Assembly: GCF_003859945.1 (NCBI RefSeq)
Contig: NZ_RQYM01000002.1
Span: 177,108-241,107, forward strand
Source: Leucobacter sp. OH1287
GTDB taxonomy: Bacteria; Actinomycetota; Actinomycetes; Actinomycetales; Microbacteriaceae
Reading direction: 5' to 3'
Length of the DNA stretch: 64,000 nucleotides
In this document: positions 34,148 to 43,612 of the stretch, one piece after another
Numbering within the stretch: position 1 is the first letter of the stretch
Layout: every line of letters starts with the position of its first letter
Notes under the pieces: generated by a model
What the model was told of the DNA's origin: nothing
The model's database searches: none
What the model saw: the letters and a program-made list of their open reading frames with translations, nothing else
Position numbers and translations under genes: made by a program

Positions 34148-35239
34148 TTACCCCCTAACGCGTGCCTCACACGTCAACCACTCACCCTCATCACCAGCAA
34201 CAGACACAATCTTCAAAGGCAGCACCGTTTCACCAAAAAACCAGTCATTCACGTGCAAATTCGCCCAATCACCAGCACGCACCCGCCGATCAGTCGACAC
34301 CTTAACCGCAATCGAATCCTGACCAGCACCACCACGCACAATCGCCTCACGACAATGCCCCAACAAAGTATCAAGCTCAGACACGCTCGAATGCTCAGAC
34401 AAAGCCGACTGCAACAGCGGATACCAGCCCTCAGTGCTTCGCATCGCCCGCGCTACCAACACCAGATCGTCCTTCTTCCCACCAGACGCATACACTTGGT
34501 TACTGATCGCATCCCCGTCAGTATCAATACTTGACACAATCACGTGACTATCCGGCCGCCGAGTATCCCACTCATGCACCCGATCAACCAGCTCCCGCGC
34601 CGCTTCCATACGGAACCGCAGAAACCCCTCACCCGTCAAATACGGAGTAAACCTGATCTCCGGTGCGTTAATCACCCCAGTGAGGTCTTTCAACCGGTCA
34701 GACACCGTCGCAAAATCAAACCCGTCATAATTACGGACATTAAACCCAGGCTCTTTCGCCGGCAAATCAAACGGCAAATAACCCCATTTAAGAGCTTCCT
34801 CCACCAGATCACGCGCAATCGACGCAAGCGACCCCGACAACGACAGCAGCCAGCCAGCAGCAGGCGAATGCTCATCCAAACGCACCTCGCCATCACGCCA
34901 TGCAGCAGCAAGATCATGATTCAACACAAGCCGCTTCTCAAACCACGACCAGCCGCCGCCGCAATCGAGCTTCAGCACACCCGTCGCCATATCAAAATTG
35001 AAATGCTTCAACGCGCCCGCAAACAACACGTCCTGGCCACGAACCACCGCAACATTCACCCGCCACGGCACAAGATATCTTCGCAACTCCAGCCGCGCCG
35101 CCTCTCTCGACCCCTTCACCGTCACCTGCAAACGGCCAGCCGAATTAAGCTCCTCAGTCCAAGACCAAGACGAAGCAGGCAACCGCAACAGCATAGTGCC
35201 CTGCGCCGCATCATACACGCGAACCGTTGTCACATCCAT
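34148..35239 (-). CDS. Minor tail protein (Gp37-like, tail-associated)
   Basis: 363 residues. Matches the actinophage Gp37-like/tail-hub layout: an N-terminal beta domain (VRVYDAAQGTMLLRLP...), the SWSWTEELNSAGRLQVTV stretch and a C-terminal YPLLQSALSEHSSVS region. Forms the central tail hub after the distal tail protein, whose gene it overlaps by 10 bases. Confidence 0.75.
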   Translation of the reverse strand: MDVTTVRVYDAAQGTMLLRLPASSWSWTEELNSAGRLQVTVKGSREAARLELRRYLVPWRVNVAVVRGQDVLFAGALKHFNFDMATGVLKLDCGGGWSWFEKRLVLNHDLAAAWRDGEVRLDEHSPAAGWLLSLSGSLASIARDLVEEALKWGYLPFDLPAKEPGFNVRNYDGFDFATVSDRLKDLTGVINAPEIRFTPYLTGEGFLRFRMEAARELVDRVHEWDTRRPDSHVIVSSIDTDGDAISNQVYASGGKKDDLVLVARAMRSTEGWYPLLQSALSEHSSVSELDTLLGHCREAIVRGGAGQDSIAVKVSTDRRVRAGDWANLHVNDWFFGETVLPLKIVSVAGDEGEWLTCEARVRG

Positions 35240-35985
35240 GCTGGAGACACCTCAACCTCAAAAATATCGACCCCCGCCATAGACACCGAGACAGTGCCGG
35301 GGTCGAGCCGAATCACATCATCACGCTGCAACAGTCCAAAAGAGCACCAGCCGGTGCGACAATCAACCTGCACAAGCTCCTCAACAGCACCATAATCACC
35401 AGTCCACACAATGCGCTTATTGCCGACGCTGATCGTCACTTCATCATCATTCGGCTGAAACTTGATCACCGGATATATCGGCTCAGCGCCCTCATTCCGA
35501 ACATCAAGACGAGACAAAGCAGTAGCAAACCGAACCGGATCACCATACTTCAACGGGTCAGGACACGACACCTGCAACTTAAACGCAAACGCGACCCGCG
35601 ACAATTGCCTAAACTGCGGCTCCGCCGAAACAAAACCCGAACACGACAACACACCCACCGCATCATCAACAACAACACGCACAACACCGGCACGACACAA
35701 CGCAGCAAGGCGACGCTTAGCCGCCGCAACCGACACCGTCGACTCGCCCCGATATGCACCACCAACCTCAACAACCCGGTTCTCGCTCGCCCGCATAAGT
35801 GGACTGAACGCGCCGTCAAAACCCGGCTGCTCAATAAGCTCATACCGGGGAGCTGGCGGCTCAAACCAGCCACCCAAACCCCCCGCCGTGAGCGCCCAAA
35901 CGTCAGGAGCTTCGAGCATGCCAACCGTCTCATGATTCCCCGACAAATGAATAACGTCATTCGCAGACACAAGACTCACACGCAC
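35230..35985 (-). CDS. Distal tail protein (Dit-like)
   Basis: 251 residues, GTG with GGGAGG upstream. Siphovirus tail-tip N domain of the Dit type, with the segment FAFKLQVSCPDPLKYG typical of these proteins. Follows the tape measure gene, as in most siphoviruses, and connects the tail tube to the tip. Confidence 0.8.
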   Translation of the reverse strand: MRVSLVSANDVIHLSGNHETVGMLEAPDVWALTAGGLGGWFEPPAPRYELIEQPGFDGAFSPLMRASENRVVEVGGAYRGESTVSVAAAKRRLAALCRAGVVRVVVDDAVGVLSCSGFVSAEPQFRQLSRVAFAFKLQVSCPDPLKYGDPVRFATALSRLDVRNEGAEPIYPVIKFQPNDDEVTISVGNKRIVWTGDYGAVEELVQVDCRTGWCSFGLLQRDDVIRLDPGTVSVSMAGVDIFEVEVSPAWM

Positions 35986-35988
35986 TGT

Positions 35989-38900
35989 TTACCTCCCGAT
36001 AATCTCAAGCACCTTCTTCGCGACAGCCTCAGGATCATTCGAATACAGATTCACCGTCACCGTGCCACCGTCACCAGAACCAAACCGCCCAGCAGCTGCT
36101 GTACGGCCCGGCCGCGCCGACACATTCACACGCGAATCAAACTCCGGCAACAACTCCGCCGCCGCAACAGCAGTCGCCGCCAAATCACCAGCAGCACCAG
36201 CAACAGCGCCCTCCATCTGGTTAATACCCGACACAAAACCACGCCCGAGATCATTACCGATTCCCATGAACACACGCGAAGGCGACTTAATACCCAGCAG
36301 GCTCTTAGCCCACCCGATCGCACCATTCACGATATTGCCGATAGCGTCAAATACTTTCGTGCCAGCCGACGCAATACCACGCACCAGGCCACCAATAAGG
36401 TCAATACCAGCACGCACCAGCTGCGGAATCGCATTAATCAGCGCCGTCAAGATTTGCGGAATCATGCCAATCACAGCCTGAATAATGCGAGGAATCGCAC
36501 GAATCAGACCAGTCACGATACCCAAAAACAAGGTAATCGCGCCGTCAATCAGCTGCGGCAGCGCCGACACAAGAGCAGTAATCAGACGCGGAACCGCGTC
36601 AATCACCGCAACAATAATCTTCGGGATCGCCTGCCCCAAACCGTCAATCAGACCAAGGAACAACTGCACTGCGCCGTCAACCAGCACAGGGATCGCGGAC
36701 ACCAACGCTTCAATAATCACCGGCACAGCAGCGATAACCGCGTCAAGGATCGGAGGAATCGCCGCCGCAAGAGAATCCAAAATACCCATAAACAGAGGTA
36801 TCACGCCCTCCACCAGCACAGGAATCATGGACACAAGCGACGTGATCAGCGCCGGAATTAGCCCGACCACGGCAGTGATCAACTGCGGAATCGCCTGACC
36901 CAACGCCGTCACCAATCCCATAAACAGCTGCAAAGCGCCATTCACCAAAGTCGGAATATTCGCGATCAGATTCGTGATCAGCTGCGGCACCAGAGTCACA
37001 ACGAGATTAATCACCGTATCCAGCAGGCCAGAAACCATCGGCACAATCGACGTCACCAACCCAGTAATAACCGTAGCGAAAGCTGACGGGTCAAGACCCA
37101 GAAAAGCGACAACCCCGCCCGCTGCGATCCACGGCGCAAACCCAGCCAACAAGCCGCCGCCGAGACTACTGAAAAGAGACCCAACGACCGGGAGACTGCT
37201 CAACAGGTTAGCGAGCAGGGGAGCAGCAGCCGCCGCCGTAATCCCCAACAGCGGCGCAAACTGCTGCACCTTCGCTACAACACCATCAAGCAGCGAGTTA
37301 CCCTCAGCAGACCCAGACGAAATCAAATCCTTCAACGCAGTAACCTTCGCAGTGAAAGCGTCCAAGACCGCGACCCCCGCCGCCGCGCCATCCAGCCCAA
37401 GAGCTGCCTTAATCGGCTGCACCAGAGTCGTCGCCAACTGCACAACCGCCTTCACCGCATTCGCTCCAGCCTTCACCAACGGAAACTCACCAGCGATCAG
37501 TTCAGCACCGAAAATATTGAAAGCCGAACGCATATTAGTGAGCGCAGCCCCCGTCGTATTACCCATCTCAGTCGCCATTTGGCTAAGCGACGTACCCAGA
37601 GTATTGATCAGAATATCTGAGGTGATTTTACCCTCAGCAGCCATATCCTTAATCTCCGACGCAGGCACCCCAAGCGCTTCACCCAGCAGAGTGAAAATCG
37701 GAATACCGCGCTTAGCAAACTGCGTCAGATCAGCAGAATACGCTTTACCGCCCGCAACAATATCGCCAAACAGTAACGCGATCTCGCCCAACGGTCGGCC
37801 AGTAGCCGCCGCCGTATTCTTCAACGTCTCCATATAGCCGACAAGCTGCTCACCCGGTTTAATGCCAGCCGCCAAAGCAGCAGACGCAGCAGCAGCCATA
37901 TCAGACGACGCAAACGCCGTCCCCTGTACAGACGCTTTAACCGCCTGCATCGCCTGCTCAACAACACCAGCCTCAATGCCGAGACCACGCATCTTCGCCT
38001 GCGCATCTTCCAGCGACGACAATCGCGCAAAACCGCCCGCAACACTCGCAGCCAAAGCACCAGTAATACCCGCCGCAATCGCAGCACCCACCGGCTTAAA
38101 AACAGCAATCATATTCGACGCAGCAGACGAAGCAAGTCGCGCCGCGCCCGTAAACCCAGACCCGATACCAGACAGCACCGACTGGCCAGCCGACAACGCC
38201 GACCGGCCAATCGAGCCAGCCGCCGACGACGCAGCAGACCCAAGCGCCGCAAGCCCAGACCCAACAGACTGCACCGCCGACAAAGTGCCAGTATAAGCGC
38301 GACCAATAAACGGCACTCTCGCGACCGTGCTATTCACACTCGACAACACGCCCGCAGTCACCGACTGCACCGAGCGACCAAATCCAGTCACGCCCGACAA
38401 ACTCGCAGCCAAATGCTTACGCACATTCGCAGACAAACCAGCAGTAGCGCCAGAAACACCAGCCACCGCCCGCGTAACTCCCGGAATACGCGAAACCAGC
38501 GGCGCAATATCACGCCGCAACTGCGCAAACACCGACACCCGCGACCCCGCCGCAGACTGAACCCGATTCAGCTCAGCCTGCGCACGAGACAGCCGCTCAG
38601 TCGCCGCCCTCACCTGATCAGACGCAGCCGCCAACCCCGCGCCAGCCTTCACAGACCTCGCAGCAGCAGAATCAGCAGCACGCCGCGCCGCCGCCACCCG
38701 CTCCTCAGCCCGCACAACCTGCACAGAACCAGCAGCAAACCGCGACCGCGCATCAGCAAGCGCAGCCTCAGCAACACGCACCCGACCAGCAGCATTAGCC
38801 TCAGCAACACGCGCCTTAGCCACAGCCTCAGCAGCCCTCACCTGCCCCGCCTGAGCCTTAACGACATCCTGCGAAGCAGCCTCAACCGCCTTCTTCACAC

Positions 38901-39105
38901 CAGCAAGATCAACACGCTTAGCCGCGCCCGCAACACCAGCCGCAAAATTACGGCCAGCCGCAACACCAGCAGCAGCAAACCCCGAAGCTGCGCCCTTACC
39001 GCCAGCAACACCAGCAGCCCGCGCCTCAGAAACAACCTTCGCCCGGAAACCCTTAAAAGACGGCACAATTGCCAAATGGCCGGAACCAAGCTCATACCTG
39101 CCCAT
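35989..39105 (-). CDS. Tail tape measure protein
   Basis: About 1038 residues, the largest phage gene, setting tail length. Ala-rich coiled coils about 50-210, a tape-measure N-domain (ALAAGIKPGEQLVGYMETL, FAKRGIPIFTLLGEALGV) about 350-500, long hydrophobic stretches 620-720, then about ten copies of a 30-40-residue amphipathic repeat (IPQLITAVVGLIPALITSLV and variants) to about 950. ATG 39105 chosen over an upstream TTG because GGGGG precedes it properly. Confidence 0.93.
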   Translation of the reverse strand: MGRYELGSGHLAIVPSFKGFRAKVVSEARAAGVAGGKGAASGFAAAGVAAGRNFAAGVAGAAKRVDLAGVKKAVEAASQDVVKAQAGQVRAAEAVAKARVAEANAAGRVRVAEAALADARSRFAAGSVQVVRAEERVAAARRAADSAAARSVKAGAGLAAASDQVRAATERLSRAQAELNRVQSAAGSRVSVFAQLRRDIAPLVSRIPGVTRAVAGVSGATAGLSANVRKHLAASLSGVTGFGRSVQSVTAGVLSSVNSTVARVPFIGRAYTGTLSAVQSVGSGLAALGSAASSAAGSIGRSALSAGQSVLSGIGSGFTGAARLASSAASNMIAVFKPVGAAIAAGITGALAASVAGGFARLSSLEDAQAKMRGLGIEAGVVEQAMQAVKASVQGTAFASSDMAAAASAALAAGIKPGEQLVGYMETLKNTAAATGRPLGEIALLFGDIVAGGKAYSADLTQFAKRGIPIFTLLGEALGVPASEIKDMAAEGKITSDILINTLGTSLSQMATEMGNTTGAALTNMRSAFNIFGAELIAGEFPLVKAGANAVKAVVQLATTLVQPIKAALGLDGAAAGVAVLDAFTAKVTALKDLISSGSAEGNSLLDGVVAKVQQFAPLLGITAAAAAPLLANLLSSLPVVGSLFSSLGGGLLAGFAPWIAAGGVVAFLGLDPSAFATVITGLVTSIVPMVSGLLDTVINLVVTLVPQLITNLIANIPTLVNGALQLFMGLVTALGQAIPQLITAVVGLIPALITSLVSMIPVLVEGVIPLFMGILDSLAAAIPPILDAVIAAVPVIIEALVSAIPVLVDGAVQLFLGLIDGLGQAIPKIIVAVIDAVPRLITALVSALPQLIDGAITLFLGIVTGLIRAIPRIIQAVIGMIPQILTALINAIPQLVRAGIDLIGGLVRGIASAGTKVFDAIGNIVNGAIGWAKSLLGIKSPSRVFMGIGNDLGRGFVSGINQMEGAVAGAAGDLAATAVAAAELLPEFDSRVNVSARPGRTAAAGRFGSGDGGTVTVNLYSNDPEAVAKKVLEIIGR

Positions 39106-39131
39106 AAAAGCCCCCAATCATCAAGATGCCG

Positions 39132-39865
39132 TCAATCCTTTATCGCCGACACCTTATTCAGCGTCTCCATCGCTTTCTCAAACTCGGCACGTGAAACAAC
39201 CTCCGCCGGTTTCACACTCTCATCCCACGGGAAAACTACCGGCGGATCACCCTCATTACCGAGCGCCCGCCACACAGTCGCCACCAGCAAAGCCGAATTA
39301 ATGCCCTCATACGAGACAACAAACCCGAACCCAGCAACCGCAGCAAATGTGTGACTGCTCCAATCCGAAGCAAACCCCGCATACAGCGACACCGCGAGAC
39401 CCCAAGACACCGTGTCACCAATATCATCAATCCGGATACGCGCGCGCACCCAAAAGTCATACTCCAGCGCCCTACGATGCGCAGCAAGCGCGTCGCAGAG
39501 CTGAATTATTCCCCCAGAGCCGCCCCGTACTTTTCACGCATGCGGATAAAGTACTCAGAAATGAACTGACTACTGGCCTCCAGCTCCAAATCAAGCCACT
39601 TATCACGCATCTCATCACTCATTCGCGCAGCCTCAACCAGAGCAATAAAAGCCTGCTCATCCGGCACATCATTATCCTCAATTTTGCGCAGCTCACGCAA
39701 AACCCTCAGCGAGAAAAACATCGGCAGCTCATACAGCTCGCCCCCATGCTCAAAAACAAGCTTATTATCGTCCTCGCGGCCACGATACTCGCCGAACCGT
39801 TCCTCAAACTCGCGGCGCATCGCCTCAATATCATTCACGTCAATCCGCTCAATCTTGTCACTCAT
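39132..39865 (-). CDS. Tail assembly chaperone GT fusion by -1 frameshift
   Basis: The upstream product (39865-39506) is extended when ribosomes slip back one base at GGGGGAA (39515-39509). The new frame reads GIIQLCDALAAHRRALEYDF and on to KVSAIKD at 39132, giving a protein of about 244 residues. The downstream frame lacks a start of its own in the homologous part and begins with the typical DALEYDF-like T segment. It lies directly before the tape measure gene, as lambda G/GT does. GT chaperones tail assembly and is absent from the virion. Confidence 0.85.
39506..39865 (-). CDS. Tail assembly chaperone G
   Basis: 119 residues, strongly charged (REFEERFGEYRGREDDNK), without frameshift ending ALGE. 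Coats the tape measure during tail assembly. ATG with AAGAGG upstream. The stop TAA follows immediately after the slippery heptamer. Confidence 0.85.
   Translation of the reverse strand: MSDKIERIDVNDIEAMRREFEERFGEYRGREDDNKLVFEHGGELYELPMFFSLRVLRELRKIEDNDVPDEQAFIALVEAARMSDEMRDKWLDLELEASSQFISEYFIRMREKYGAALGE
39509..39515 (-). other. Programmed -1 frameshift site
   Basis: GGGGGAA on the minus strand, just before the TAA of the G frame. A -1 slip re-pairs GGG with GGG in the P site. The G and T frames differ by exactly -1. Confidence 0.75.
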
Positions 39866-39897
39866 AATTGAATACCTCTTATCGTCAACCCGTTACC

Positions 39898-39934
39898 AAA
39901 AGAAAAAAAGGGGGCAGCCCGCAAGGCCACCCCC
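39898..39934 (-). terminator. Terminator after the major tail protein gene
   Basis: On the minus strand GGGGGTGGCC, TTGC, GGGCTGCCCCC can fold (5 + 3 bp with a small internal loop) and is followed by seven T and TCTTTT. It probably lowers expression of chaperone genes relative to the abundant tail tube protein. Confidence 0.75.
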
Positions 39935-39951
39935 TCCCAAAAAAGCAGCCG

Positions 39952-40533
39952 CTACTCAGCAGGCTGAATCAGCCACTCACCGAAATGCTTACCACCAACA
40001 GCCTGCGAAGTCGCAAGCGTAAAAGTCACCTCATAGCCGCGTACACTGCCACGCTCAGGCTTATCTTCCTTCACCGAAGTGATCTGCACATTCGGTGCAA
40101 CACGCCGCTCCACGACACCGTTCTTGTACACATTCTCGGTGTACAAGACATAACGGGTCGCATGCCCGGCCGCATCATACTCGATATACCCGTTCGAGTC
40201 CGGTTTCTTACCAGCAATCAGCTCACGCACCAGATCACTCGTCTCAGCAAGTTTCATCACCACAGTAGCTTTACCCTTGCCAGAAGGAATCTGGTATCCG
40301 TCCTCATAAAACTCGATCGGATCACCGTCAGCTTCAAGCGTATACTCAGGAGCGCCGTCCGTAGTCCTCAAACCCAGCGTCTTAAAAGCTTGATCCAGCT
40401 CCAGCGCAGGCGCTTTACCCTGCTCAGGAGTCGGAATCCGTGTACCGAAAGGCGCAATAGCGGCCTTACCAGTCACCGGCACACCAACCCGTGCGAGAGT
40501 ATTCCCCGCCGCGTCCGCGTCGAATCTACCCAT
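39952..40533 (-). CDS. Major tail protein
   Basis: 193 residues forming the tail tube. Starts MGRFDADAAGN with GGAGG upstream. Beta-rich with an N-terminal arm (VTGKAAIAPFGTRIPTP) and the EYTLEADGDPIEFYEDGYQ block seen in actinophage tube proteins. Place between tail terminator and chaperones is canonical. Confidence 0.85.
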   Translation of the reverse strand: MGRFDADAAGNTLARVGVPVTGKAAIAPFGTRIPTPEQGKAPALELDQAFKTLGLRTTDGAPEYTLEADGDPIEFYEDGYQIPSGKGKATVVMKLAETSDLVRELIAGKKPDSNGYIEYDAAGHATRYVLYTENVYKNGVVERRVAPNVQITSVKEDKPERGSVRGYEVTFTLATSQAVGGKHFGEWLIQPAE

Positions 40534-40550
40534 TTTCAACCTCCAAAAAA

Positions 40551-40979
40551 TTACGGCACCAGCGTGCCAACAACAACTAAATCAAACAGTGAAAACCAGC
40601 GCGCCCGCAACTGCTCATCAACAACCGACATCGCCCCCCGCGATGCAGTCACCGCCGCAACCGGGTTGCCATCAGCCACCCTCGCACAATCACGCACAAT
40701 CGCATGAACCATCCGTGCAAGCTTCACACAATCATCCGGAAACTCCGGTGTGCCAGCAACATAATTCACACGCACAGACACATCCGACAAATGCAAGTCA
40801 GCGTCAGACACAGTCGACACCGCAACCGTCACCAGCTTGTCCGGATAATCCCGCGCCGCAACATCAGGCTCGATAGCAGCAACCTCAACATCATGAAAAA
40901 ACGGGTCAGGCAACCGCCGCAACTCAGCCCGAATGAAATCGCACAAAAATTTGACAACATCAGCCTGCAAAATACGCAT
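40551..40979 (-). CDS. Tail terminator-like protein
   Basis: 142 residues, alpha/beta, starting MRILQADVVKFLCDFI. Fits the tail-completion/terminator position between the HK97 gp10-like protein and the major tail protein. Assigned mainly by order and size. Confidence 0.65.
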   Translation of the reverse strand: MRILQADVVKFLCDFIRAELRRLPDPFFHDVEVAAIEPDVAARDYPDKLVTVAVSTVSDADLHLSDVSVRVNYVAGTPEFPDDCVKLARMVHAIVRDCARVADGNPVAAVTASRGAMSVVDEQLRARWFSLFDLVVVGTLVP

Positions 40980-41266
40980 TACTTACCGCCCCGCTGAAAC
41001 GCAAGCGCCTTCTGAGCCACACCAGAGCGTGCCTCAACTAGCGTCGACTTGCCGTCCTCAAACTCGACACGACCAACCCAACGCCGCTTGCTCTTACGCG
41101 GCTTAGCTTTAATCCCATCACGATAAGCACCAGTATCCACCGGTGCAATCGCGCGAGCCGCCGCAGCCACGCCCTCAGCCTCAGCCATAACCGCCTGCCG
41201 CATAGCACCAGACAGGCCAACCTGCCGGAAAAAGTCATCACTCAACCGAACTTCGGGCTTCGACAC
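40979..41266 (-). CDS. HK97 gp10-like head-tail protein
   Basis: About 95 residues from GTG with GGGGTGA upstream. Carries the family pattern AAAARAIAPVDTGAYRDGIK and a basic C-terminal half. Neck component of siphoviruses. Its stop overlaps the next ATG by one base. Confidence 0.8.
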   Translation of the reverse strand: MSKPEVRLSDDFFRQVGLSGAMRQAVMAEAEGVAAAARAIAPVDTGAYRDGIKAKPRKSKRRWVGRVEFEDGKSTLVEARSGVAQKALAFQRGGK

Positions 41267-41270
41267 ACGA

Positions 41271-41630
41271 TCACCCCGTAACCTCATCAAGCGGCATCTC
41301 GCGCACCGGCTGCCAGCCAGTAAACGGATTCACGTCAGCGACCGGGGCGACCCTCACCTCAAAGTCAGGCAACCGGCCACCAGGCGCGACAGAAATCCCG
41401 TCACCCTTCACAACATCCGCTGCCGGATTATCCAAAAACAGCGACTTCTCCGTAATGGACTGCAACCGCTCAGGCGAACGCGCATCCACCATAGACCCAG
41501 AGCCGATAAAAGCGCCGGGAATCTCATCAATCTCGGCATCATGCCAAGACCCCCGACGCTTCCGATCCGGATTATACGGATCAGGGAGAAGCGGTCGTCG
41601 CCACCGATACACCGAGCTATTAAACCGCAT
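41271..41630 (-). CDS. Head closure-like protein
   Basis: 119 residues, basic N-terminus (RWRRPLLPDPYNPDRKRRG) then a small beta domain. Placed between the connector and gp10-like genes, where head-closure proteins lie. Assignment from position. Confidence 0.6.
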   Translation of the reverse strand: MRFNSSVYRWRRPLLPDPYNPDRKRRGSWHDAEIDEIPGAFIGSGSMVDARSPERLQSITEKSLFLDNPAADVVKGDGISVAPGGRLPDFEVRVAPVADVNPFTGWQPVREMPLDEVTG

Positions 41631-41632
41631 GC

Positions 41633-41992
41633 TTACGACCTTCCCAACCGGCGCGTCAGATCAGACGGTGGAAAAATCCCGCGCGGCAAACCGTCAAGCC
41701 CCGAATGGCCAGCCACCGCAACGATACGCTGCAACGCCAGCCGATCCTCCGCCGTGAAAAACCCGCTTACCGACTCATACCGCACCGAAGCATTACCGAC
41801 CGACTGTGCAGCAACTGCTGACGAGCCGCGCTTAGCAACCTCCGCCGCGATACCGGAAAGCACCGCAACGGCACGGTCACGCAACCCCTGGTCTTCGACA
41901 GTTAGGATGCCTGGCGCGATCCCGTCAGCATAGGCGAGCACTCGTAACGCGACCGGCTGCGGTACACCAACTAAATCAGAAACAGCTATCAC
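41633..41992 (-). CDS. Head-tail connector (adaptor) protein
   Basis: 119 residues, helical, GTG with AGGAG upstream. Pattern SDLVGVPQPVALRVLAYAD and RYESVSGFFTAEDRLALQRI fits gp6/gp15-type connectors which bind the portal. Function by order and fold impression. Confidence 0.65.
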   Translation of the reverse strand: MIAVSDLVGVPQPVALRVLAYADGIAPGILTVEDQGLRDRAVAVLSGIAAEVAKRGSSAVAAQSVGNASVRYESVSGFFTAEDRLALQRIVAVAGHSGLDGLPRGIFPPSDLTRRLGRS

Positions 41993-42020
41993 ACCAGACT
42001 CCTAACTATCGAAACATCGC

Positions 42021-42293
42021 CTATTTGCTTCGGCTGCCTTTACCGGTCGAAGCCTTAGCAGGCTCAGCAGCAAGTTCAGGCTCAGCCTCAGACTCAGACT
42101 CAGCATTTGCAGCAGGCTCAGACTTAACTGGAGTCACCGGCTCAACCAGGCCAGCATCCAAAGCATGCTCAATAGACACAGCAGTAAACTGGCTCACATC
42201 AAGCACCGCGCCACCGTAAAAGTAACGCTCGCCACCGTCCACAGTCTCCAAAACCACAGCAGCAGCAGACACAAAAACACGCTTAGCAGTCAT
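42021..42293 (-). CDS. Small phage head-region protein
   Basis: 90 residues. An N-terminal beta domain (KRVFVSAAAVVLETVDGGE) and an acidic Glu/Ala/Pro tail ending with basic KGSRSK. ATG overlaps the capsid stop by one base. Proteins of this type lie after the capsid gene in many actinophages; function unknown. Confidence 0.6.
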   Translation of the reverse strand: MTAKRVFVSAAAVVLETVDGGERYFYGGAVLDVSQFTAVSIEHALDAGLVEPVTPVKSEPAANAESESEAEPELAAEPAKASTGKGSRSK

Positions 42294-43210
42294 TAATTAA
42301 GCCCCGATCCAGTAATAGCAACACCAGCAGACGAATCAGTCACAATCGGCACACAAACGCGACGAGCACGCAGCTTATAAGTATCGCGGTCTGCATCACG
42401 AATTGTCGAAGCCTCGACACCGTAATGCCCAGCAGCAGTAAACTCTGGAGATTTGATCTTCTGATCAGCCACGCCGCCCAGCAGGTCACGATCCACAAGC
42501 AGTGGATTCTTACCCTTAAAGTAAGGCGTGGTAACCCAAGTGAAACCGAACACCTCAATCGGGGCAGTCCCATTCAGCACTGTGTTGCCGTTCTCGCGAG
42601 GCAGCGCGTTCTTATCCAGAAGCAGACCCTGCACCTTCGCGAAATGAGCAGGAGCAAGAACCACCGTATTAAGATTAATGCCAGTGCCAAGCTCAGACCG
42701 ATCATTAGCAGCAGCAAGCAGCGACTCCAGAATAGCGCCCGGAGTAGTCCAAGCAGACCCAGCAAAAGTGCTAGTAAGCTTCGACGCAATCACAGACATC
42801 GCCACCGAATCAACCTGCTTCACAACGCTATTTGCGAGACGTTGCAGACCAACATTCACAGCAGCAATACCCTCATTAGTCACCTGCTCATCAGTGACCT
42901 CAGAGCCGATGCCCCATTTGACAGTCCTTGCAGACATCGGATCCCCGTCCGATAGGGTGCTATTCGGGTACTCGCCACCAGGCGCGACCTCACGAGGCAC
43001 ATCATCCGCAAAAAGCGGCTGGCCGTTCTTGTAAAAAGCGGCACCATTCTTCGCCTCATATCGGCCAGGCAGCAGGTAATCCGCGATGAACTTCTGATCG
43101 ACCAGCTGAAGCACACGCTTCGCAATCAGATCAGGATTAGACAGCAGCTGATGAATCTGCTCAGTGGACAGCACGCCCTCAGGCGCGCGCACAGGATAAG
43201 TGAATCCCAT
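42293..43210 (-). CDS. Major capsid protein
   Basis: 305 residues, HK97-fold type by size and position. Features include the N-terminal LSTEQIHQLLSNPDLIAKRV, the E-loop-like DDVPREVAPGGEYPN and the C-terminal P-domain strand LRARRVCVPIVTDSSAGVAI. Strong AAAGGAG before the ATG. Flanked by the decoration protein and connectors. Confidence 0.88.
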   Translation of the reverse strand: MGFTYPVRAPEGVLSTEQIHQLLSNPDLIAKRVLQLVDQKFIADYLLPGRYEAKNGAAFYKNGQPLFADDVPREVAPGGEYPNSTLSDGDPMSARTVKWGIGSEVTDEQVTNEGIAAVNVGLQRLANSVVKQVDSVAMSVIASKLTSTFAGSAWTTPGAILESLLAAANDRSELGTGINLNTVVLAPAHFAKVQGLLLDKNALPRENGNTVLNGTAPIEVFGFTWVTTPYFKGKNPLLVDRDLLGGVADQKIKSPEFTAAGHYGVEASTIRDADRDTYKLRARRVCVPIVTDSSAGVAITGSGLN

Positions 43211-43240
43211 AGAAAACTCCTTTAGCTTCCCACACCCCGA

Positions 43241-43600
43241 TTACCGGAGCGCAACCTCAATAAAACCGGCACCTGACGAGCCAGACAGCACCAGGCCGAT
43301 ACCGTCACCTGAATCAGCAACAGCAGCCTTACCCGCCGCCGCTGCCTCAACCCGCGCACCAGCAGTAACTGCGCCGTCAACCTCAACGCGCTGCACACCA
43401 CCGCTGAACACGGTTACTCGCTCGCCCGCCTTAACAGTCTCCGCGACAACGCCAACCACCTTTGTGGATTTAGCAGTCGCGGGCTTAATCAAATAATTGC
43501 CGCTCACCTCGACAAGCTGGCCAGCCGTAACCGCCTCGCCCGCCGTAAAAGTAACCGCCGCACCCGGCTGGAAAACCGGCAAATATTCCCTCTTAGCCAT
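43241..43600 (-). CDS. Capsid decoration protein (DUF2190-like)
   Basis: 119 residues, Gly/Ala/Val-rich beta domain with FQPGAAVTFTAGEAVTAGQLV, the usual opening of DUF2190 capsid cement proteins. Strong ribosome site (AGGAAGGGG). Stabilises the capsid shell from outside. Confidence 0.8.
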   Translation of the reverse strand: MAKREYLPVFQPGAAVTFTAGEAVTAGQLVEVSGNYLIKPATAKSTKVVGVVAETVKAGERVTVFSGGVQRVEVDGAVTAGARVEAAAAGKAAVADSGDGIGLVLSGSSGAGFIEVALR

Positions 43601-43612
43601 TACAGCCCCTTC

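Noticed and set aside
35227..36861. Long + strand frame (544 codons) opposite tail genes
   Set aside because: Extremely rich in Arg, His, Gln and Thr, no ribosome site, and lies antisense to well-supported distal tail and tape measure genes; a codon-bias shadow.
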